Shown: in pieces, positions 1 to 5,134 of the stretch
Layout: each line of letters begins with the position of its first letter
Numbering within the stretch: position 1 is the first letter of the stretch
Source of the DNA: Candidatus Falkowiibacteriota bacterium
Lineage (GTDB): Bacteria > Patescibacteriota > Patescibacteriia > Patescibacteriales > UBA12465
DNA length: 5,134 nt
Assembly (NCBI GenBank): GCA_903937325.1
Contig: CAIZYV010000090.1
Coordinates: 1-5,134, forward strand
Direction: 5' to 3'
The notes under the pieces: generated by a model
What the model was told of the DNA's origin: nothing
Databases searched by the model: none
What the model saw: only the letters and a program-made list of their open reading frames with translations
Position numbers and translations under genes: made by a program

Positions 1-76
1 CCAAGCCAGCGATTGTCTCGCGATTCAGTAGTACAATTTGCTGATCCTGCGGCTTCCGCGCTGCCGGATCCGTGTC
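1..76. other. GC-rich left-end segment, possible foreign or chimeric junction
   Basis: Bases about 41-80 are clearly richer in G+C than the rest of the window. The segment ends exactly where recognisable UvrB homology begins (codon CAG at 77). The + frame that runs into uvrB reads MLILRLPRCRIRV, which does not resemble the F-x-P-x-GDQP start of UvrB proteins. Read on the minus strand, about bases 1-75 give an open, protein-like frame (contains DTDPAARKPQ), so the segment may belong to a different gene or genome. A BamHI-type GGATCC lies at 66-71, close to the change in composition. Seen: composition and loss of homology. Inferred: an assembly, amplification or cloning junction. A real rearrangement cannot be excluded. 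Confidence 0.45.
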
Positions 77-1972
77 CAGCCTCAAGCCATTGCTAAACTC
101 CTAAAAGGATTGGAGTCTGGTTTTCAATATCAGACACTCCTAGGCGTAACTGGATCGGGAAAAACTTTTACCGCCGCTAAACTTATCGCCGCTTACAACA
201 AACCAGCCTTAGTAATTGCGCCCAATAAAGCTTTGGCCGCTCAACTTTACCGTGAATACAAAAATTTTTTCCCCAATAACGCCGTCCATTATTTTGTTTC
301 TTATTACGATTATTATCAGCCCGAAGCTTATCTGCCGATTACTGATACTTATATTGATAAAGAGGCAATGATTAATGAAGAGATGGATCGTTTGCGACAT
401 GGAGCGACTTCCGCCCTGCTTAGTCGGCCAGATGTAATTATTGTCGCTTCTGTTTCTTGTATCTATAATCTCGGCGTGCCCTTAAATTACCTAGAAGCTT
501 CTTTACATCTGGAAAAAGATAAAAGTCTAACACGGGCAGATTTTATCCATCAGCTGATATCAATGCAGTTTGAAAGAACAACCGGGGAAACGAAACGCGG
601 CCAATTTCGAGTACGCGGCGACGTCTTTGAAATTAGGCCTATGTCGGAAAATGTCGTTTATCGTGTCGACATCGAAAACCAGGTAGTAAGAGATTTGGGT
701 GTTATTGATAACACTAGTAAAAATATCCTCGATAATCTGGAAGAAATGGTTATTTTCCCACCTAAACACTTTATCTCTACTCAACCGCAGATAGAAGAAG
801 CTTTAAAAAATATTCAAGCCGAACTTCAAGATCGTCTCACCTATTTTAAAGAGAATAATCTTTACCTTGAGGCAGAAAGACTGGAAAGAAGAACGAGATA
901 TGATTTAGAAATGTTGCATACTCTCGGTTATTGCCATGGTATCGAAAATTATTCTCGGCATCTTTCCGGCAAATTGGCTGGGGAAGCACCTGATCCTTTA
1001 CTAAGTTATTTTCCCTGGAAAGACGGCAAGCCGGATTTTCTCACAATCATAGATGAATCGCATATTGCTGTGCCGCAGATAAGAGGGATGTATAATGGTG
1101 ATCGGGCACGCAAAGATACTTTAGTAAAATACGGCTGGCGTCTGCCGAGCGCTTTAGATAACCGCCCCTTAAAATTTACGGAGTTTCAAAAACGCGTCGG
1201 ACAAGTTATATTTACCACTGCTACGCCTGGCGATTATGAAAAAGAAAATTCCCAACAAGTTGCCGAACAGATTATTCGTCCGACCGGTCTAGTTGATCCA
1301 GAAATTGAAATTCGACCAGTTTTTAACAAGGCAGAAAATTACAGCCAAATAAACGATGTAACGGCAGAAGCGGAGCGCTTAGCGGCTAAGAATGAAAGAA
1401 TTATCATCAACACCTTAACGAAAAAACAAGCCGAAGATCTAAGCACTTTTTTAAATCAAAAAGGCTTGAAAGCGAATTATCTCCATTCCGATATTAAAAC
1501 CTTTGAACGCACGGACATTCTCAAAGCTTTCCGTGAAGGTGTTTTTGATGTCTTAATTGGTGTTAATCTTCTGCGTGAGGGCTTAGATTTACCTGAAGTA
1601 ACTTTAGTCGCCATCCTTGACGCCGATCGTGAAGGTTTCTTGCGTAGCCAAACTTCTTTAATGCAGACTATGGGACGGGCCGCTCGCAATGTTTCTGGTA
1701 AAATTATTCTCTATGCCGATAGGGAAACGGATTCGATGAAAAGAGCAATTGCCGAATCACGGCGTCGCCGGGAAAAACAATTAGCCTATAACCAAAAGCA
1801 TAATATCACTCCTAAAACAGTAATAAAAAAGATTGAAAGTCTTCTCGGCCTAGAAGAAGAAAGGGAGGGAATAGAAGAAAGACGACAAGAGAAAGAAAAA
1901 GCTAAAAAACAGAAATATGGAAAACGAAAAACAACGGCCACTCGTCGGAGTGGGCGTCATGATAAAAAATAA
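38..1972 (+). CDS. uvrB: UvrABC system protein B (excinuclease ABC subunit B), 5'-incomplete and lacking the UVR domain
   Basis: UvrB is the damage-verifying ATPase of nucleotide excision repair. UvrA loads it, it clamps DNA with a beta-hairpin, and it recruits UvrC. Visible in order (residues from the TTG at 38): Walker A GVTGSGKT at 36-43, the beta-hairpin VSYYDYYQPEAY at 87-98, the UvrA-contacting domain with FRVRG at 190-194, Walker B DESH at 339-342, the LHSD segment at 482-485, the GVNLLREGLDLPE block at 508-520, and helicase motif VI QTMGRAARN at 543-551. Homology begins at Gln14, equivalent to about residue 17 of E. coli UvrB. The first 13 residues are unrelated, so TTG 38 is only the longest open frame and the true start is probably missing. 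The C-terminus (about 605-644) is a Glu/Lys/Arg-rich tail, where relatives carry a linker and the roughly 40-residue UVR domain that binds UvrC. First gene of the cluster; its end overlaps the NUDIX gene by 56 bases. Identity is certain; the start is not. Confidence 0.96.
   Translation: MLILRLPRCRIRVQPQAIAKLLKGLESGFQYQTLLGVTGSGKTFTAAKLIAAYNKPALVIAPNKALAAQLYREYKNFFPNNAVHYFVSYYDYYQPEAYLPITDTYIDKEAMINEEMDRLRHGATSALLSRPDVIIVASVSCIYNLGVPLNYLEASLHLEKDKSLTRADFIHQLISMQFERTTGETKRGQFRVRGDVFEIRPMSENVVYRVDIENQVVRDLGVIDNTSKNILDNLEEMVIFPPKHFISTQPQIEEALKNIQAELQDRLTYFKENNLYLEAERLERRTRYDLEMLHTLGYCHGIENYSRHLSGKLAGEAPDPLLSYFPWKDGKPDFLTIIDESHIAVPQIRGMYNGDRARKDTLVKYGWRLPSALDNRPLKFTEFQKRVGQVIFTTATPGDYEKENSQQVAEQIIRPTGLVDPEIEIRPVFNKAENYSQINDVTAEAERLAAKNERIIINTLTKKQAEDLSTFLNQKGLKANYLHSDIKTFERTDILKAFREGVFDVLIGVNLLREGLDLPEVTLVAILDADREGFLRSQTSLMQTMGRAARNVSGKIILYADRETDSMKRAIAESRRRREKQLAYNQKHNITPKTVIKKIESLLGLEEEREGIEERRQEKEKAKKQKYGKRKTTATRRSGRHDKK
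1917..1972 (+). other. 56-base out-of-frame overlap of uvrB 3' end and NUDIX 5' end
   Basis: These bases are read in two frames. In the uvrB frame they give the basic tail that ends GRHDKK. In the NUDIX frame they give the N-terminus MENEKQRPLVGVGVMIKN, which includes the conserved first beta strand. The NUDIX frame is clearly the constrained one, because its residues match the family while the uvrB tail here is low-complexity and charged. The simplest reading is that the uvrB stop was lost or moved and the protein now runs on into the next gene. A single base error near here could also lengthen or shorten the uvrB tail artificially. Confidence 0.8.
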
Positions 1973-2351
1973 AAACGACGAAATCCTTTTGGGCTTACGC
2001 CGTTCTCCCTACGGCCAGGGCACTTGGAGTTTTCCCGGCGGGCATTTAGAATTTGGGGAAACCATGGCTGCCGCCGCTATACGTGAGACTAGGGAAGAAA
2101 CGGGGCTAGAAGTCTCGGAATTAGAATTAGTATCGCTGGCTGACGAAATGGGCAGTCTAAATAAAGGCAAACATTATGTTAATGTCGGATTCCTGGCTCA
2201 TTTTGTATCTGGTGAAGCAAAATTAACTGAGCCAGAAAAATGGGAAAGATGGGAATGGTTTGACTTAGAAAAATTACCGGAACCAATATTTGAGGCTACC
2301 GGATTGATGATTAAGCGCTATCAAATCGGACAACTTTATCAGAACAAATAA
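1917..2351 (+). CDS. NUDIX hydrolase, MutT/NUDT15-like
   Basis: A 144-residue single-domain NUDIX hydrolase, the usual size for the family. These Mg2+-dependent enzymes cleave nucleoside diphosphates linked to another group, often damaged or unwanted NTPs and dNTPs. The NUDIX box G-x5-E-x7-REUxEExGU is complete at residues 42-64 (bases 2040-2108), with Gly42, Glu48, Arg56-Glu57, Glu60-Glu61 and Gly63; the first U position is Thr58. The opening strand RPLVGVGV, the core WSFPGGHLEFGE and the later EKWERWEWFDLEKLP resemble NUDT15-type and related nucleotide-cleaning enzymes. The exact substrate cannot be read from sequence. ATG 1917 is preferred because it keeps the first beta strand. ATG 1959 has GGAG about 8 bases upstream but would remove that strand. 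No clear Shine-Dalgarno precedes 1917. The gene starts inside the end of uvrB and stops 16 bases before uvrA, so translational coupling and co-transcription are likely. A role in pool cleansing alongside excision repair is inference. Confidence 0.93.
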   Translation: MENEKQRPLVGVGVMIKNKNDEILLGLRRSPYGQGTWSFPGGHLEFGETMAAAAIRETREETGLEVSELELVSLADEMGSLNKGKHYVNVGFLAHFVSGEAKLTEPEKWERWEWFDLEKLPEPIFEATGLMIKRYQIGQLYQNK

Positions 2352-2353
2352 AA

Positions 2354-2365
2354 TTAATCGATTAA
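2354..2365. repeat. Perfect 12-bp palindrome just upstream of uvrA
   Basis: TTAATCGATTAA reads the same on both strands and fills most of the 16-base gap between the NUDIX stop and the uvrA ATG, ending two bases before that start codon. It occupies the place where a Shine-Dalgarno sequence would be expected, and none is present. It is too short and AT-rich for a strong RNA hairpin and has no U-tract after it, so it is not a terminator. It could be a protein-binding site or simply chance in AT-rich DNA. It matches neither LexA consensus known to me (CTGT-N8-ACAG or GAAC-N4-GTTC). Confidence 0.35.
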
Positions 2366-2367
2366 AA

Positions 2368-4905
2368 ATGCAAGATAAAATAATTATCCGCGGTGCGCGG
2401 ACACACAATTTAAAAAATATCAACCTGGAAATACCGCATAATAGCTTGACGGTTATTACTGGTGTTTCCGGCTCTGGTAAATCATCGCTGGCTTTTGATA
2501 CAATTTTTGCGGAAGGACAAAGACAATACGTTGAATCACTTTCTCCTTATATGCGGCAATTCCTAGGCCAGAAAAAACCGGCGGATGTCGATGAAATATT
2601 GGGTCTAGCGCCAGCAATTTCCATTGACCAAAAAGCCCTCTCACATAATCCACGCTCCACTGTTGGTACTTTAACGGAAATCCACGATTATTTACGCGTA
2701 CTTTATGCTCGCATTGCTGAAGTCTTCTGTCCTCATTGCGGTATCAAAATTGAAAAACTGACCCTGGAAGAAATGATTGATATTATTAAAAATAGAGCCG
2801 CGGAAAATGACGACAAATATGCGACTATTATGAGCCCGGTCGTTCGTGGCCGCAAAGGCGAGTATTACCAGCTAATATATGATTATCTTGCTTTAGGTTA
2901 TTATGAAGCGCGCGTAGATGGAGAAATACGCCGCTTAAGAGAGCAGATAAAGCTTAACCCAAAAATTAAACACGATATCGAAATAATTATCGATAAGGTG
3001 ATGATAGATGACGAAAGCCGTCTGTTTGAAGCTGTCGAATCTTCTTTATCATACAGTCAAGGCTTAGTATTGGTTAAATTTGAAAAACAAGAATTTTTAC
3101 TTTCCGCCAATTGGACTTGTCCAAATGATAGCTTTTCTTTTCCCGAAGTTGAGCCGCGTCTTTTTTCTTTTAATTCTCCTCATGGCGCTTGTCCTCAATG
3201 TGGTGGTTTAGGTATAATTGGCTTTCACGCCGATAAGCCTTGCCCAGAATGCCACGGTCAACGTCTTCGTCCCGAATCTTTATCTATCCGCTTAAATAAT
3301 AAAAATATTGCTGAAATCAGCCATCTCAGCATTGAAAAGGCCTACGATTTTTTCTGGAAATATTACCAAAAGATGAATAAGAGGCAGTTAACGATTGCCG
3401 ATAATGTCATCGGCCAAATCTTAAATCGCTTAGAATTTTTAAATAAAGTCGGCCTTAATTATCTTTCTTTAGACAGAGCCGCCGAAACTTTATCTGGAGG
3501 GGAAGCGCAGCGTATTCGTTTGTCTTCACAAATTGGCTCTCAACTCTCTCGCACCCTCTATGTCCTTGATGAACCGACAATCGGCCTACACGAACGTGAC
3601 ACCGACCGTTTAATAAAAACCCTGGAAACTCTTCGTGATAAAAATAATACTGTTATTATCGTTGAGCATGACGAAAGAACGATACTCGCTTCCGATTATC
3701 TCGTTGATCTTGGCCCTTATGCCGGCGTCCACGGCGGTGAATTACAGGCGATGGGGGAAACGAAAAAGCTATTGGAAGCAGAAAGAAAAAATCCTGGTAG
3801 CGGCTCGTTAACCATGCAATATCTTACTGGTCATAAAAAGATAGAATTACCCGATAAACGCCGTCAACAAAACCACGGCAGTTTGAAAATTATTGGTGCA
3901 AAAATAAACAATTTAAAAAATGTCCGAGCAGAAATACCTTTGGGACGGCTAGTCGGCATCAGCGGCGTCTCCGGTTCCGGCAAGTCATCACTGCTCTATG
4001 ATGTTTTGTATCGTAATTTAAGTTACATTAAAAGCCATCCCGGTAAAAAAGCACCTCTTATCGGCGTAGAAGAAATAAAAGGTGCTGAATATGTTAATAA
4101 AATTGTGGTTATTGATCAGTCGCCAATAGGTCGGACTCCACGTTCTAACCCGGCAACTTATACCGGCATATTTACACCCATACGCGATTTTTTCGCCGCC
4201 TTGCCAGCCGCCAAAGAAAGGGCTTATTCTATTTCTAGATTTTCTTTTAATCGACCCGGAGGACGCTGCGAAGCTTGCGAAGGAGCTGGTTCTAAATTAA
4301 TCGAAATGCATTTTCTGCCACCGGTTCTCGTAGAATGCGAAATCTGTCGTGGCCGACGTTTTAACCGAGAAACTCTGCAAGTAAAATATAAAGGTAAAAA
4401 TATTGCTGATATTTTGGAAATGACGATCGATGAAGCGGTAGATATTTTTGCCGAAAATTATTATATTGCTGATAAACTCAAAGTCTTACAGTCAGTCGGC
4501 TTAGGCTATCTTAAGCTAGGACAATCAGCCACCACTTTATCGGGAGGGGAAGCGCAAAGAGTTAAAATTGGTAAAGAATTAACCCACACCTTAGGCAAAC
4601 GCACTCTTTATTTATTGGATGAGCCAACGACCGGTTTACATCACTATGATATCTCTATGCTTTTAGAGGTCCTAAATAAATTAGTAGAAAAAAGCAACTC
4701 TGTCCTTATAATTGAACACAATCTCCATATGCTCAAAGCAATGGATTATATCCTTGATCTCGGTCCAGATGGCGGCGATAAAGGAGGAAAAATCGTGGCT
4801 GTCGGCACACCGGAAGAAGTTGCCGCCAACCCTAAAAGCTTAACCGGTCAATACTTAAAAAAATATCTTTCCGCTCCAGCAAAACATATTAAAATTAAAG
4901 AATAA
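2368..4905 (+). CDS. uvrA: UvrABC system protein A (excinuclease ABC subunit A), short form without the insertion domain
   Basis: UvrA is the dimeric ABC-type ATPase that first senses DNA distortion and delivers UvrB. Both ATPase modules look intact. Module I has Walker A GVSGSGKS (32-39), signature LSGGE (375-379), Walker B YVLDEP (398-403) and switch His434. Module II has Walker A GVSGSGKS (533-540), signature LSGGE (724-728), Walker B YLLDEP (748-753) and His784. The UvrB-binding region (about 130-245) is present. The protein has 845 residues, against about 940 in E. coli UvrA. Most of the shortfall lies between CPQC (275-278) and CPEC (292-295), which are 13 residues apart instead of flanking the roughly 100-residue insertion domain. 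The C-terminal zinc module is normal: Cys634, Cys637, Cys657 and Cys660. The usual CPxC near residue 251 is CPND, so one expected cysteine is Asp254. ATG 2368 gives the expected N-terminus (RGARTHNLKN); no Shine-Dalgarno is visible. Last gene of the cluster, with a hairpin directly after its stop. Confidence 0.97.
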   Translation: MQDKIIIRGARTHNLKNINLEIPHNSLTVITGVSGSGKSSLAFDTIFAEGQRQYVESLSPYMRQFLGQKKPADVDEILGLAPAISIDQKALSHNPRSTVGTLTEIHDYLRVLYARIAEVFCPHCGIKIEKLTLEEMIDIIKNRAAENDDKYATIMSPVVRGRKGEYYQLIYDYLALGYYEARVDGEIRRLREQIKLNPKIKHDIEIIIDKVMIDDESRLFEAVESSLSYSQGLVLVKFEKQEFLLSANWTCPNDSFSFPEVEPRLFSFNSPHGACPQCGGLGIIGFHADKPCPECHGQRLRPESLSIRLNNKNIAEISHLSIEKAYDFFWKYYQKMNKRQLTIADNVIGQILNRLEFLNKVGLNYLSLDRAAETLSGGEAQRIRLSSQIGSQLSRTLYVLDEPTIGLHERDTDRLIKTLETLRDKNNTVIIVEHDERTILASDYLVDLGPYAGVHGGELQAMGETKKLLEAERKNPGSGSLTMQYLTGHKKIELPDKRRQQNHGSLKIIGAKINNLKNVRAEIPLGRLVGISGVSGSGKSSLLYDVLYRNLSYIKSHPGKKAPLIGVEEIKGAEYVNKIVVIDQSPIGRTPRSNPATYTGIFTPIRDFFAALPAAKERAYSISRFSFNRPGGRCEACEGAGSKLIEMHFLPPVLVECEICRGRRFNRETLQVKYKGKNIADILEMTIDEAVDIFAENYYIADKLKVLQSVGLGYLKLGQSATTLSGGEAQRVKIGKELTHTLGKRTLYLLDEPTTGLHHYDISMLLEVLNKLVEKSNSVLIIEHNLHMLKAMDYILDLGPDGGDKGGKIVAVGTPEEVAANPKSLTGQYLKKYLSAPAKHIKIKE

Positions 4906-4932
4906 AAAAAAGACCGAAAATTATTCGGCCTT
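4904..4932. terminator. Hairpin terminator after uvrA, oriented better for the minus strand
   Basis: A stem of 7 positions (GACCGAA at 4912-4918 with TTCGGCC at 4924-4930, loop AATTA) can be extended by two A-T pairs. A run of eight A lies on its left side (4904-4911). On the + strand one position is an A/C mismatch (4913/4929) and the right side has only TT before CCC, so it is a weak terminator for uvrA. On the minus strand the same position becomes a G-U pair and the stem is followed by a run of U, the classic intrinsic terminator form. It probably serves a transcript arriving from the right, and may also stop uvrA transcription less efficiently. Confidence 0.65.
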
Positions 4933-5045
4933 CCCAGTGTTTGCTAGCGAGAGAGGCACCATCCTCTATTTTCCGATTTTCGTTAAAAACGTACGAACAC
5001 GAATCTATTTCGCGATAAAAATCAGAAGCAAGCGCACTGTGTAAA
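4904..5045 (-). ncRNA. Candidate structured small RNA ending in an intrinsic terminator
   Basis: Several stems nest together here. An outer helix pairs CAGTG (4935-4939) with CACTG (5035-5039) and continues as TTGC (4941-4944) with GCAA (5028-5031). A 5-bp hairpin AGAGG/CCTCT (4952-4956 with 4963-4967) has a 6-base loop. A 9-position helix joins 4972-4980 to 5018-5026. Small hairpins CGTT/AACG (4981-4991) and CGAA/TTCG (5000-5012) lie within it. The inner helix and the terminator each contain one position that mismatches on + but forms G-U on minus, which points to a minus-strand RNA; the outer helix has one position that goes the other way. Closing stem, side hairpin and apical stem recall the general plan of 6S RNA, but I see no sequence match and no convincing promoter. 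It may instead be the 3' untranslated part of a neighbouring minus-strand gene. Confidence 0.3.
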
Positions 5046-5084
5046 ACATACTTCAAAGAACGAAATAAAAATAGGTGAAATAAA

Positions 5085-5134
5085 TTAAAGATATTATTCT
5101 GTTTCCCTGGCGGAATCGCGGATCCAACGGGATC
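5085..5134 (-). CDS. Possible C-terminal end of an unidentified minus-strand gene
   Basis: Reading leftwards from the window edge, one frame gives SRWIRDSARETEYYL followed by TAA at 5087-5085. The composition here is richer in G+C (about 5101-5134) than in the AT-rich stretch beside it, as expected when coding DNA gives way to a non-coding tail. The minus-strand-biased terminator at 4904-4932 would suit a gene ending here. With only 15 codons in view no family can be recognised. A second minus frame is also open across this end, so the choice of frame is uncertain. An artificial junction is an alternative explanation for the composition change. Confidence 0.2.

Noticed and set aside
209..784. 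Minus-strand open frames opposite uvrB (209-400 and 560-784)
   Set aside because: They lie wholly opposite strongly conserved UvrB motifs and show no recognisable domain; they are by-products of the real gene.
1477..1689. Minus-strand 70-residue frame opposite the UvrB helicase motifs
   Set aside because: Arg/Ser/Lys-rich composition mirrors the codons of the sense gene; no family resemblance.
1850..1972. Frameshift hiding a UVR domain at the end of uvrB
   Set aside because: The frame that follows at once is the NUDIX gene, leaving no room for a displaced UVR domain.
1959..2351. Alternative NUDIX start at ATG 1959 with GGAG upstream
   Set aside because: It would remove the conserved first beta strand (RPLVGVGV) seen in relatives; 1917 fits the family better, although the spacing of GGAG is good.
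2456..2653. Minus-strand 65-residue frame opposite the start of uvrA
   Set aside because: It sits opposite the conserved Walker A region of UvrA and has no recognisable features.
3496..4556. Identical 14-base stretch GGAGGGGAAGCGCA at 3496-3509 and 4543-4556
   Set aside because: Both encode the ABC signature LSGGEAQ in the two ancient halves of UvrA; this is shared protein constraint and not a mobile repeat.
38..4905. Recoded UGA codons as in some CPR lineages
   Set aside because: All three genes read through cleanly with standard stops (each ends in TAA) and no internal UGA is needed.
4921..4962. 13-codon minus-strand frame MVPLSLANTGKAE ending in the terminator loop
   Set aside because: Although AGAGG lies just before the ATG, the frame is tiny, its start falls in a hairpin loop, and nothing downstream on that strand would be controlled by a leader peptide.
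1..5134. CRISPR arrays, tRNA or rRNA genes, insertion sequences
   Set aside because: No spaced direct repeats, cloverleaf with tRNA-conserved bases, rRNA segments or transposase motifs were seen on either strand.

Overview
The window carries a compact bacterial nucleotide-excision-repair cluster, all on the + strand: uvrB (5'-incomplete), a NUDIX hydrolase of the MutT/NUDT15-like type, and uvrA. The uvrB and NUDIX reading frames overlap by 56 bases, and uvrA follows 16 bases after the NUDIX stop, so one transcript probably carries all three. UvrA2 and UvrB together find and verify bulky DNA lesions before UvrC cuts. A NUDIX enzyme in the same operon would plausibly remove damaged nucleotides from the precursor pool. 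uvrC and uvrD are not in view.

The host is a bacterium with moderately AT-rich coding DNA, the standard stop codons, tight gene packing and no clear Shine-Dalgarno sequence before the NUDIX gene or uvrA. Both Uvr proteins are pared down: UvrB has no C-terminal UVR domain, and UvrA lacks the roughly 100-residue insertion domain. Streamlining of this kind fits a reduced-genome lineage such as the Patescibacteria/CPR. That assignment is inference and not proven here.

Layout: 1-76 is a GC-rich stretch that does not match the UvrB N-terminus and may be a foreign or chimeric end. 38-1972 is uvrB, with recognisable homology from about base 77. 1917-2351 is the NUDIX gene. 2352-2367 is a short gap holding a perfect 12-bp palindrome. 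2368-4905 is uvrA. 4906-5134 has no clear gene. It opens with a hairpin terminator that works better for minus-strand transcription, followed by a cluster of nested stems that could be a small structured RNA on the minus strand. Its last ~50 bases could be the 3' end of a minus-strand gene.

The points most worth checking are the UvrA domain loss with its rebuilt zinc module, the missing UVR domain of UvrB with the NUDIX gene in its place, and the possible minus-strand RNA at the right end.
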